This document shows positions 13,892 through 21,705 of a stretch of DNA of 39,015 bases, one piece after another. Both the position numbers and the translations under genes were made by a program. The DNA is taken from positions 1-39,015 of the forward strand of contig JBFLWK010000016.1 of assembly GCA_040757695.1 (NCBI GenBank), written 5' to 3'. Source of the stretch: Elusimicrobiota bacterium. Its GTDB lineage: Bacteria > Elusimicrobiota > UBA8919. The notes beneath the pieces are model-generated. The model ran no database searches, was not told where the DNA came from, and was given only the letters and a program-made list of their open reading frames with translations. The number at the start of each line of letters is the position of its first letter. Position 1 is the first letter of the stretch.

Positions 13892-14833
13892 TTCTTCAAC
13901 CCTTCTTTCAAAAACATATCTATTACCACCTAAAGATTTGGCATGTTTTTTAAGTTCTGCAGATATTATAGAAAACTCTGCTTTATGTGTAATTTTTATT
14001 TTGTCTGTAGAAATGATAGCAATACTGATACTCATAAGCGGAAACTTTTCCAAATTCCCTACTCGGTTTTTTACTTCTATATTTCTGTTTTTCGCATCTT
14101 CAGGACTATAATACTTCTCTACTGATTTATTAAATTCATTCAAGATATAATTCGCAATTTTTTCAGCTGTCTGGCATTCTGTAAAAATAACAAAATCATC
14201 ACCACCAATATGTCCGACAATATCTTCGCTGTTTTCACAATTTCTACATGCATTTACACAGATAAATCCTACATTTTTGATTATCTCATCGCCATTTAAG
14301 AAACCGTATTTATCGTTATAAGATTTGAAATTATCAATATCCAAGTAAAGTGCGGCAAATGGTTTTTCAGCATTCATTCTGGCGTTGAGTTCATATTCAA
14401 TAGACTGGTTACCTGGTAATTTCGTTAACGGGTTAGCATCTAAATAACCTGCATGTCTTTTAAGCAGCCCTTTCACTCTTGCTACTAATTCGTAAGGATC
14501 CACAGGCTTATAGATATAGTCATCGCATCCGTATTCCATACCTTTTATTCTATCTTCTACTTTTTTCCTTGTTCCTGTTAAAAAGATTAACGGCAGATGT
14601 CTTAAAAAAGAGTCATTTCTTAAAGTTTGTAATACATCATATCCTGTGAGATTGGGCATATCAATATCTGAAATTACGATATCTGGTTTATGCTGGTATA
14701 TTTTTTCCAAAAGTTCTTTGCCGTCGGATGCTTTAAAAACCACAAAGCCATGTTTCTCTAAAGCAAAACTAAGAAATTCCAGAATATCCGGTTCGTCATC
14801 TGCTACTACAGTTTTTATTTCTTTTAGGTTCAT
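13883..14833 (-). CDS. Response regulator with diguanylate cyclase domain (REC-GGDEF)
   Basis: A 316-residue protein. An N-terminal receiver domain (residues 5-120) has the acidic pair ADDEPD, phospho-acceptor Asp56 (VISDIDMP), LTGTR and Lys109 (YKPVD). A GGDEF domain follows, with NPLTKLPGN, LDIDNFKSYND and the active-site variant GGDDF at 210-214. The inhibitory RxxD site is not kept (NSED at that position). It would make c-di-GMP when phosphorylated. It overlaps the pduL stop by 4 bp (ATGA) and precedes the BMC-H gene, so it belongs to the BMC operon. No histidine kinase gene is nearby. Confidence 0.85.
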   Translation of the reverse strand: MNLKEIKTVVADDEPDILEFLSFALEKHGFVVFKASDGKELLEKIYQHKPDIVISDIDMPNLTGYDVLQTLRNDSFLRHLPLIFLTGTRKKVEDRIKGMEYGCDDYIYKPVDPYELVARVKGLLKRHAGYLDANPLTKLPGNQSIEYELNARMNAEKPFAALYLDIDNFKSYNDKYGFLNGDEIIKNVGFICVNACRNCENSEDIVGHIGGDDFVIFTECQTAEKIANYILNEFNKSVEKYYSPEDAKNRNIEVKNRVGNLEKFPLMSISIAIISTDKIKITHKAEFSIISAELKKHAKSLGGNRYVFERRVEEHE

Positions 14834-15453
14834 AAAATTATTACTCTATCACCGTTTTTTATACCAGCGGCATTTGCTTCGTCAGTATCTATATGGAATT
14901 CTAACGCCATGTTTTCGCGAACACGTGCGACAACATTATCAAAAACAAGCCCTCGTTCGCTTTCAACTTTTACGCTTATATTTTCGCCATCTTTTACCTG
15001 AAAGAACTCGGCATCCTTCGGTGTAAAATGAACATGCCGTTTGGCAACGATACAACCTTCTTTCAGTTCAATTAGCCCATTTGGACTAATTACTGTTATC
15101 GGTGCAGAATTTTTTATATCACCTGATACTCGCAGCGGTGCATTTACACCGAGAATAAATGTATCCGTTTTAGAAATCTCTATCTGTGTAAATTTTCTTA
15201 CAGGACCAAGTACACGCACATTTTTTATCTCGTTTTTCGGTCCTTTAATAGAAACCGATTCTTTTGATGCGAACTCGCCTGGCTGCATAAGGTCTCTATC
15301 TTTCGTAAGTTTGTAACCAGTTCCAAAAAGTTTTTCCAAATCTTCCTGACAGAGATGTATATGTCTGTTAGAAACATTTGCAATCACAGGTTTCTGCGCC
15401 CTTTTTTCTCTCATTTTGATTTTTTCCGTAATTCTTTCCGTAAGTTCCGACAT
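14830..15453 (-). CDS. pduL: Phosphate acyltransferase PduL
   Basis: A 207-residue PduL, which converts acyl-CoA and phosphate to acyl-phosphate and frees CoA within the compartment. The family's metal-binding histidines are present: SNRHIHL (His31, His33), KRHVHFTP (His140, His142) and HIDTDEANA (His187). The first 20 or so residues (MSELTERITEKIKMREKRAQ) form an amphipathic helix suited to encapsulation. Its GGAGTGA ribosome site lies inside the last codons of the restriction gene upstream. It pairs functionally with the PduP-type dehydrogenase. Confidence 0.94.
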   Translation of the reverse strand: MSELTERITEKIKMREKRAQKPVIANVSNRHIHLCQEDLEKLFGTGYKLTKDRDLMQPGEFASKESVSIKGPKNEIKNVRVLGPVRKFTQIEISKTDTFILGVNAPLRVSGDIKNSAPITVISPNGLIELKEGCIVAKRHVHFTPKDAEFFQVKDGENISVKVESERGLVFDNVVARVRENMALEFHIDTDEANAAGIKNGDRVIIL

Positions 15454-15456
15454 AAA

Positions 15457-16173
15457 TCACTCCATTCTAAAACCAATAATTTTTTCTTGTGTAATTCTTC
15501 TATCTAAAAATAAAAACTTGATTCTGTATGGTTTATCATTCAATAACTTAAATTTTGGACTATTTTTATACTCGTAGCGGAATGCCTCACCTTTATTTTT
15601 ACTCGCACCAATAATTTTATCATCATAAATTATTTTTAACTCACCATTAGGAACAGCAATAAGTAAAATTGCCAATATTACAATATCTCCGTTTTTGTTA
15701 TACTCATAAACGATATTTATGACATAAGTTAAACAAATTTTTTCAGTTGGCTTGCCTTTATTATAAAAAGTGGGTAAATGAACTTCATAGTGCTTCCCAT
15801 AATAACTTGTTTGATTAGCACCAAGTGGAACTTTTCCTTTGTAGTCAGACGGATTATCAAATTTTGTTGTTTTAATATCTATATGAACAAAAGCATTGTG
15901 GGTTTCAAAAAACATATCTGCTCCAATAGGAGCAGAACTCGGTTTACCAAATTGACTGAATAGCCAATAATAAATTCTTTCTGCTCCACGACAAAAATCA
16001 GAATTTTGTTTTTTCTTATCAATTCTGTCAAAAAATTTTTTCCAGTCATTTTTAATTTTATCCTTTGAATTAAGACCATCTATCATTTTTTGTAAATCCT
16101 GACTTAAATCAAAATCAATCTTCTTGAAATAATCGTATTCTAACATTTCAATCTTTTTTAGTTTTGTATTCAT
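15457..16173 (-). CDS. Putative type II restriction endonuclease (R-M system 3)
   Basis: A 238-residue protein with a PD-(D/E)XK-like core: GADMFFE (Asp86) then FVHIDIKTTKF (Asp99-Ile-Lys101). It overlaps the methylase gene upstream by 4 bp, the usual layout of a type II R-M pair. No specific family is recognised, so the site is unknown. It ends 3 bp before pduL, and its last codons double as the pduL ribosome site. The nuclease call depends on the motif and the partner. Confidence 0.65.
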   Translation of the reverse strand: MNTKLKKIEMLEYDYFKKIDFDLSQDLQKMIDGLNSKDKIKNDWKKFFDRIDKKKQNSDFCRGAERIYYWLFSQFGKPSSAPIGADMFFETHNAFVHIDIKTTKFDNPSDYKGKVPLGANQTSYYGKHYEVHLPTFYNKGKPTEKICLTYVINIVYEYNKNGDIVILAILLIAVPNGELKIIYDDKIIGASKNKGEAFRYEYKNSPKFKLLNDKPYRIKFLFLDRRITQEKIIGFRME

Positions 16174-17387
16174 ATAATTTTTATTTCTCCACAGCGTTTT
16201 TTGATAATTTTTACAAATTTTGATTGTAATTCTATCAAAATTGATTTCCTATTTAATTCCAAAGCAACTTTTCCTGTTGTACCAGAGCCAGCAAACGGGT
16301 CTAAAACAATTCCATCTGAAGGACAACATGATTTTATTGCCATTTTCGGTATTTCTTCAGGAAAAACTGAGAAATGTTCGTAACCAGTTTTTGCTGTATT
16401 TATTATCCATAAATCCCCGGGGTTTTTTCCTTTAGGATGATTTTGAACAACTTGTAAGACCAAATGTGTTTCTGTCATTTCTTTATCATATCTGTCGTCA
16501 AAATTTAATATCTTTTTTAATTTTAACCAATCATTAGGGGTTGGAAGCGAACCACCAACATCTTTTCTGAACCAATGTCCTGCTGTATGTTTATACCCAA
16601 GAATTTTGTCAATTTCTTTCACACTAATTTCTTTTTTTTCTCGCCAATATCTTAAATAATCGCATATCTCACTCAATGATAATTCATGTTTCCGTTTAAG
16701 TGTATATCTGCCCTCTGAAATTGACATTCTAGCGCCGGGAGATGCACCAATATTTTTTTCATTACCTCGGAATTTGCCATTATACTTTTTGCCTTTTGGC
16801 ATTTGTATTTCTTTTTGTGTCTTATGCGGAATTCGTATAGAATCTATATCAAAACAGACATTTTTTTCCCAATCGTTTTTTGTGAAAAAGAAAACCGGTT
16901 CATATGTATTTGTAAATCTTGTTCTTACCGGTGATGGCATGTGGTCAGGTTTATACCATATAATTTGGTTTCTTAAAAGCCAACCCATATTTTGCATCCC
17001 GATTGCAATACGGGATGGAATCATCTGTAAATTTTTATCAACATATGTATCACCTATATTCAAAAAATATGCCCCATCATCTTTTAACACTCTTAAAATT
17101 TCATCACCAACCCTTATCATTTTTCCAACATATTCCTGTGGTGATTTTTCTCTGCCAATCTGATTTTCTATTTCATAATCCCTTAAATTCCAATATGGCG
17201 GCGAGGTCACAACCACTGAAATGCTTTTATCAGGTATCCGTCTTAATTGTTCAAAAACATCTCCCAAAAGCAAATGCGGTATTGTATTATTTGGTAATGA
17301 GATAGTATTATTCTCTATATTTTTATAGGTTTCTTTTTTTCTTTTAATTAATACATTAAAAGAATAATTTTGTGGAACTACCTGCAT
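16170..17387 (-). CDS. DNA methyltransferase, beta class, probably N4-cytosine (R-M system 3)
   Basis: A 405-residue methylase. TSPPYWNLRDY starts at residue 61 and the AdoMet motif DPFAGSGTTG lies near 363, the beta-class order. A large region between them includes a helix-turn-helix-like stretch (LSLSEICDYLRYWREKKEIS, then KEIDKILGYKHTAGHWFRK) that is probably the target-recognition domain. SPPYW favours N4-cytosine. It starts 2 bp after tpiA and overlaps the nuclease gene. The pair is wedged exactly between tpiA and pduL. Confidence 0.85.
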   Translation of the reverse strand: MQVVPQNYSFNVLIKRKKETYKNIENNTISLPNNTIPHLLLGDVFEQLRRIPDKSISVVVTSPPYWNLRDYEIENQIGREKSPQEYVGKMIRVGDEILRVLKDDGAYFLNIGDTYVDKNLQMIPSRIAIGMQNMGWLLRNQIIWYKPDHMPSPVRTRFTNTYEPVFFFTKNDWEKNVCFDIDSIRIPHKTQKEIQMPKGKKYNGKFRGNEKNIGASPGARMSISEGRYTLKRKHELSLSEICDYLRYWREKKEISVKEIDKILGYKHTAGHWFRKDVGGSLPTPNDWLKLKKILNFDDRYDKEMTETHLVLQVVQNHPKGKNPGDLWIINTAKTGYEHFSVFPEEIPKMAIKSCCPSDGIVLDPFAGSGTTGKVALELNRKSILIELQSKFVKIIKKRCGEIKII

Positions 17388-17389
17388 TT

Positions 17390-18145
17390 TTAATACCTCA
17401 CAAGTTTGATAAAGTCGTCAGCTTTAAGCGAAGCTCCGCCGACGAGTCCACCATCTATGTTTGGCTGTTTCATTATTTCAGCAAAATTATCAGGTTTAAT
17501 TGAGCCTCCGTATAAAATTCTAACAGCTTCGCCAGAATCTTTTCCATACATTTCACAATAGAGTTTTCTGATGAATGCGTGGATTTCTTCTGCCTGCTGA
17601 GGTGTTGCAGTTTTTCCCGTTCCTATAGCCCATACCGGCTCATATGCAATCACAAGCCGGTTCGCTTGTTCGCCGGTTAATCCTGTTAATCCTGTCTTAA
17701 CCTGTCTTTCTACTACTGAAAATGTTTCGTTTTGTTCGCGTTGTTGAAGTGTTTCACCGATACACACAATAGGTATCAATCCGTTCTCAAATGCGACCTT
17801 CATTTTTTTGTTGACGCTGTCATCGGTTTCGCCAAAATACTGCCGTCTTTCGGAATGCCCGATAATTACATATTCACAACCGACATCTTTAAGCATCACA
17901 GGCGATATTTCGCCGGTAAACGCACCTGATTTTTCAAAATACATATTTTGTGCACCTAATTTTATATTTGAATTTTTCACTATTTCTCTGACGATAACAA
18001 TCGCTACAAACGGCGGGCAGACAAGCATTTCCCGGTTTTTGACATCCGATAATTTCTGTTTCAGTTGTGTTACTAATTCAACCGCTTCGCCGACAGTTTT
18101 GTTCATCTTCCAATTCCCAGCCACAAGCGGAATTCTTTCGCTCAT
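17390..18145 (-). CDS. tpiA: Triosephosphate isomerase
   Basis: A 251-residue TIM-barrel enzyme that interconverts glyceraldehyde 3-phosphate and dihydroxyacetone phosphate. The catalytic residues are present: Lys in AGNWKMN, His in IIGHSERR, and Glu in AYEPVWAIGTG, then the phosphate-binding YGGSIKP. I place the start at 18145, where GGAG lies 7 bp upstream. An upstream extension lacks homology. In this setting it could handle glyceraldehyde 3-phosphate from a sugar-phosphate aldolase, but it may be ordinary glycolysis. Residues around TGLTGLTGEQ are encoded by a microrepeat. Confidence 0.95.
   Translation of the reverse strand: MSERIPLVAGNWKMNKTVGEAVELVTQLKQKLSDVKNREMLVCPPFVAIVIVREIVKNSNIKLGAQNMYFEKSGAFTGEISPVMLKDVGCEYVIIGHSERRQYFGETDDSVNKKMKVAFENGLIPIVCIGETLQQREQNETFSVVERQVKTGLTGLTGEQANRLVIAYEPVWAIGTGKTATPQQAEEIHAFIRKLYCEMYGKDSGEAVRILYGGSIKPDNFAEIMKQPNIDGGLVGGASLKADDFIKLVRY
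17674..17708. repeat. In-frame microrepeat inside tpiA
   Basis: On the coding strand, copies of ACAGGATTAACAGGATTAAC encode T-G-L-T-G-L-T-G, where other TpiA proteins have a helix of similar length and pattern (roughly KxGLxGLS). The same unit is a common intergenic repeat in other genomes. There is no obvious gain or loss of residues. Confidence 0.75.
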
Positions 18146-18192
18146 TTTATTCTCCATTCGGTTTATTATATTGTTTTGGAATTTAGCATTAT

Positions 18193-18221
18193 ATTTTATC
18201 AAAAAATTTACAAAAAATCAA
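18193..18221 (-). promoter_or_regulatory. Possible sigma-70 promoter for tpiA and the BMC operon
   Basis: On the minus strand, TTGATT (18216-18221) and TAAAAT (18193-18198) are 17 bp apart, with an overlapping TATAAT at 18188-18193. It lies 50 bp upstream of the tpiA start, in the only gap of any size between the GAF-GGDEF gene and the BMC run. The surroundings are very AT-rich, so chance matches are likely. Confidence 0.4.
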
Positions 18222-19363
18222 ATAAAATCTTCATTATATACGCGGACACGATTCCTACCTTCCCGTTTCGCTTTATAGAGTGCATCATCAGCCTGTTTTA
18301 TAAGTTTATCTTTATCAATTTTTTTCTCGCCATACCACGAAACTACACCGATACTGATGGTAATTTTGAGTTTTTTGTTGTTTATCTCAAGTGGTGTATT
18401 TTCAACATTACATCTTAACCGTTCTGCGATATTTTTCACCATCTCCGTTGTCTGCTCAATTTTAGGGTCCGGCACAAGTATTACAGCAAACTCTTCGCCA
18501 CCATACCGAGCAAGAATATCAGTTGAACGCATAGTTTTTTTTAATAATCTTGACAGATGAACCAGCGCAGCATCGCCTATTTGATGACCGTAAGTATCAT
18601 TAAAACTTTTGAAATGGTCAATATCAAACATTATCAGCGAAAGCACATGTTCAAATCTTCTTGCCCGTTCCATTTCCTTTTCAAGCCGATGATGAAAGTA
18701 TTTATGGATATAAAGTGCTGTCAGTCCGTCGGTAATTGCATTCTCATATGATTTCGCATTCTGTATAGCAACCGCTACTTGATTGGCGAGGATTGAACCA
18801 ATTTTGATATCATATTCTGAGAAATTTTTACCACCAACTTTTTTGTCAAGTGAAACAACTCCTAAAACATGCCCTTTAAACGCAAGTGGTAAGCATAGTA
18901 GTGTTTCTTTGGGCCTTGTTTTTTTAGGGTCAGATACAAAATCTACATATTCACTACTTTTAGTAGTATCAGGAATAATAAGATAAGGTTCGCAAGTCGC
19001 TGCAACAATACCGGCAATACCTTCAGCAAGTTTTGGACGGACAACCTCATATGCTCGTGCGGATAATCCAAGCCCGTATTTTATCTCAAGTATCTGTGTT
19101 TCTTCGTTCAGAAGCATAATAGAACCTTTGGTGACATTAACTGCTTTCGCAAATGCATTCATTATCTGTGGGAGTAATTCTCTCATTTCAAGAGTACTGG
19201 TTATTTCTTTGGATATGTTCTGTATTAATTGCAAATCGGTATTGAGGCGTTCAAGTTCTTTTGCTTTTCGCTTGAAATAACCAAGTAACCGCCATAACAG
19301 ATATGAGATTGAGGATGTTGCAAAGATAATAATAAAGATATTTAGCAGGTTGGTGGCGAACAT
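18218..19363 (-). CDS. Membrane-anchored GAF-GGDEF diguanylate cyclase
   Basis: A 381-residue protein. One N-terminal membrane segment (about residues 5-28) and a coiled-coil linker precede a GAF sensor domain (about 45-205). A GGDEF domain follows, with DGLTALYIHKYF, FDIDHFKSFNDTYGH and GGEEF at 288-292. The product-inhibition site RSTD (279-282) is present, so this cyclase should be feedback regulated. It overlaps folK by 22 bp. It is a second c-di-GMP gene close to the BMC operon. Confidence 0.88.
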   Translation of the reverse strand: MFATNLLNIFIIIFATSSISYLLWRLLGYFKRKAKELERLNTDLQLIQNISKEITSTLEMRELLPQIMNAFAKAVNVTKGSIMLLNEETQILEIKYGLGLSARAYEVVRPKLAEGIAGIVAATCEPYLIIPDTTKSSEYVDFVSDPKKTRPKETLLCLPLAFKGHVLGVVSLDKKVGGKNFSEYDIKIGSILANQVAVAIQNAKSYENAITDGLTALYIHKYFHHRLEKEMERARRFEHVLSLIMFDIDHFKSFNDTYGHQIGDAALVHLSRLLKKTMRSTDILARYGGEEFAVILVPDPKIEQTTEMVKNIAERLRCNVENTPLEINNKKLKITISIGVVSWYGEKKIDKDKLIKQADDALYKAKREGRNRVRVYNEDFI

Positions 19364-19800
19364 AATCTTTTGATTTGTTTTTTAACTACAGGATGAACAA
19401 AATTGGGCGCAATTTCCGTCAGTGGTTGTAGAACAAATGTTCTATTATGCAAATCCAAATGCGGGATTGTAAGATATTGATTTCTATAAACCTTTTTACC
19501 ATAAAACAAAATATCAAGGTCTATTTCACGCGGTCCCCATCTGAAACTATTGGTTCTACCAATTGCGGTTTCAACTTTTTTACAGAGTTTTAAAAGTGCT
19601 AATGGTGATAAATTCGTTTTCAGTTTCACAACGGCGTTCAAAAATTTTTTTTGTTTTTTGTAACCATATGGTTTTGTCTCGTATATTGACGATTTTTTCA
19701 GTATTTTCTGCCCATTCTTTTTTAGAAGTTCTATAGCGCTTAAAATATTCTTTTTCCTGTTGCCTTTGTTAGAACCTAACCCGATAAAAACAATTGTCAT
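19342..19800 (-). CDS. folK: 2-amino-4-hydroxy-6-hydroxymethyldihydropteridine pyrophosphokinase
   Basis: A 152-residue HPPK of folate synthesis, which transfers pyrophosphate from ATP to hydroxymethyldihydropterin. IGLGSNKGNR, the SSIYETKPYGY substrate loop, FLNAVVKL, and the signature RWGPREIDLDILFYG with the metal-binding Asp pair are all present, followed by IPHLDLHNRTFVLQPL. The length is normal. It lies between argD and the GAF-GGDEF gene, without other folate genes in view. Confidence 0.94.
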   Translation of the reverse strand: MTIVFIGLGSNKGNRKKNILSAIELLKKNGQKILKKSSIYETKPYGYKKQKKFLNAVVKLKTNLSPLALLKLCKKVETAIGRTNSFRWGPREIDLDILFYGKKVYRNQYLTIPHLDLHNRTFVLQPLTEIAPNFVHPVVKKQIKRLCSPPTC

Positions 19801-19810
19801 ATAATCTCGC

Positions 19811-19828
19811 TCGGCACTTAAGTGCCGA
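19811..19828. repeat. Perfect 18-bp palindrome between argD and folK
   Basis: TCGGCACTTAAGTGCCGA is self-complementary. It is followed by CTAAATGCCGACTAC, which partly repeats it and runs into the last codons of argD. It looks like another member of the dispersed palindromes in this window. Confidence 0.75.
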
Positions 19829-20998
19829 CTAAATGCCGACTACACCGTCAAGAATAGAAATCGCTGTATCTATATCTTTTTTTGTAACTATAAGCGGTGG
19901 CAGAAATCTCAAAATATTATCCTGTGTACAGTTTATAAGTAGCCCGTGATGTAAGCATTTGCTTACAATTTCTTTGCCGCTGGTTTTCAGTTCTATACCG
20001 AGCATTAAGCCAAGACCTCTGACATTTTTGATAATTTGATGTTTATTCTGGAGTTTTTTTAATTCTGACAAAAAATAATTTCCGAGTGTTCTAACATTTG
20101 CAATCAATTTTTTATCGCTGACAATTTTAAGCACCTCAATTGCAGCAGCACAGCAGACAGGATTCCCGCCAAAAGTAGAGCCGTGGTCACTATAACTGAA
20201 TGTTTTGGCAACACTATTTTTGGCAATTGTTGCAGCAATCGGGAGTCCACCACCAAGCGATTTAGCAAGTGTTATTATATCCGGTTCAACACCATAATTT
20301 TTATACGCAAAAATTTTGCCAGTTCTGCCAAGTCCACATTGGACTTCATCAAAAATCAAAAGTAATTTGTTTCTATTACAAATTTTTTTTAACCCGAGCA
20401 TAAACTCTTTCTGGGCAGAATAGATACCACCTTCACCTTGAACTGGTTCAACAATAATTGCACATGTTTTTGTTGTTATATTTTTTTTCACCGACCCTAA
20501 ACTATTAAATTCTGCAAACCTGAAACCCCGCAGAAGCGGCTTAAACCCTTTCTGGAATTTTTTCTGACCTGTCGCTGAAAGTGTTGCTAGAGTTCTGCCG
20601 TGAAATGAGTTCTTGAATGCTATAATTTCATATTTTCCACTACCGAATTTTCTTGCTAATTTTATTGCACATTCATTTGCTTCAGCACCTGAATTAGAAA
20701 AGAACACTTTCCCATTCTTACCGAAAGATATATCAGACAGCATTTTTGCAAGTTCTATCTGTGGTTTTGTGTAATAAAGATTTGATGTATGGATAATTTT
20801 TTTACTCTGGTTTTGAATTGCATTAACAACTTTTGGATGACAATGACCGACAGAACAGACTGAAAGCCCTGAAAAAAAATCAAGATATTTCTTTCCTTTA
20901 TCATCCCATAAATACTTACCATTCCCTTTGACAAACAAAACCGGATTTCGTCTATAGGTTTGAAAAATATACTTCTTCTCTAACTCGAAATAATTCAT
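19829..20998 (-). CDS. argD: Acetylornithine/succinyldiaminopimelate aminotransferase
   Basis: A 389-residue class III, PLP-dependent aminotransferase. It reads FFSGLSVCSVGHCHPKVV, then FFSNSGAEANECAIKLAR, KNSFHGRTLATLSATGQ, the Asp in LIFDEVQCGLGRTG, and the PLP lysine in ITLAKSLGGGLPIAA. In arginine synthesis it converts N-acetylglutamate semialdehyde to N-acetylornithine. The argB gene directly upstream overlaps its start (ATGA), which supports the arginine role over ornithine or GABA aminotransferases. The last codons merge into a repeat. Confidence 0.92.
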   Translation of the reverse strand: MNYFELEKKYIFQTYRRNPVLFVKGNGKYLWDDKGKKYLDFFSGLSVCSVGHCHPKVVNAIQNQSKKIIHTSNLYYTKPQIELAKMLSDISFGKNGKVFFSNSGAEANECAIKLARKFGSGKYEIIAFKNSFHGRTLATLSATGQKKFQKGFKPLLRGFRFAEFNSLGSVKKNITTKTCAIIVEPVQGEGGIYSAQKEFMLGLKKICNRNKLLLIFDEVQCGLGRTGKIFAYKNYGVEPDIITLAKSLGGGLPIAATIAKNSVAKTFSYSDHGSTFGGNPVCCAAAIEVLKIVSDKKLIANVRTLGNYFLSELKKLQNKHQIIKNVRGLGLMLGIELKTSGKEIVSKCLHHGLLINCTQDNILRFLPPLIVTKKDIDTAISILDGVVGI

Positions 20999-21705
20999 AA
21001 AATCCTCGTGCCGTTAAAATTTATATCAATGATATTCGCCTCAGAGACGCCGTTTTGTATCGCTTTTATACAACCTTGAATTTTTGGAATCATCCCGCCT
21101 CTAATAATTTTTTTGTTAATCAGATTTTTTATGGATTCTATCCGTATTGTCGGTATTGTTTTTTCACTATTATCCAAAACACCTGCTACATCTGTAAAAA
21201 ATACAAGTTTTTTTGCTTTTAATTGTGCTGCGATACCACTGGCAACCTCGTCAGCATTAAAGTTCAAAATCTGACTGTTTTTATTCTTACCGACGGGTGA
21301 AACGACTGCAATTGTACCTTCCCCAAGCACTTTTTCAATTTCTGACAACTTTGCAGATACGAACTTCCCAACATAACCAAGTTTTTTGACTCTGTTACCT
21401 GTAGCCACTTTTTTTAATGCTTTAGCATTTTTTAGTTTTTTAGCAAGTTGATTCTGGATTTTTTCAAGCACCTTTTCTACAATTTTTATTGATTTACCGT
21501 CAGTATAACGTAACCCGTTGACAAACCTTGTTTCTATTTTTGATTTTTTAAGTTCCTCTGTAATCTCTTTTCCACCACCGTGCACAACAACAACAGAGTT
21601 ATTTAGCGCAGTTTTTTTTACATACCTTAATATTTTTTTTTCGGCAGATTTATTATCCATCAAACTTCCACCGTATTTTATCACAATAATATCTTTGTGT
21701 CTCAT
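20995..21705 (-). CDS. argB: Acetylglutamate kinase
   Basis: A 236-residue amino-acid kinase that phosphorylates N-acetylglutamate in arginine synthesis. It has VIKYGGSLMDN, the substrate-binding VVVHGGGKEIT, LNFNADEVASGIAAQL, LVFFTDVAGVLD and GGMIPKIQGC. I choose the ATG at 21705, which overlaps the rsmD stop (ATGA) and gives MRHKDIIVIKYGG. An upstream in-frame extension exists. The protein is shorter than typical ArgB (about 290), as in compact versions. It is coupled to argD. Confidence 0.9.
   Translation of the reverse strand: MRHKDIIVIKYGGSLMDNKSAEKKILRYVKKTALNNSVVVVHGGGKEITEELKKSKIETRFVNGLRYTDGKSIKIVEKVLEKIQNQLAKKLKNAKALKKVATGNRVKKLGYVGKFVSAKLSEIEKVLGEGTIAVVSPVGKNKNSQILNFNADEVASGIAAQLKAKKLVFFTDVAGVLDNSEKTIPTIRIESIKNLINKKIIRGGMIPKIQGCIKAIQNGVSEANIIDINFNGTRIL

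Noticed and set aside
18146-18202. 19-codon upstream extension of TpiA
   Set aside because: The ATG at 18145 has a GGAG site and gives the normal TpiA start; the extension covers probable promoter and leader.
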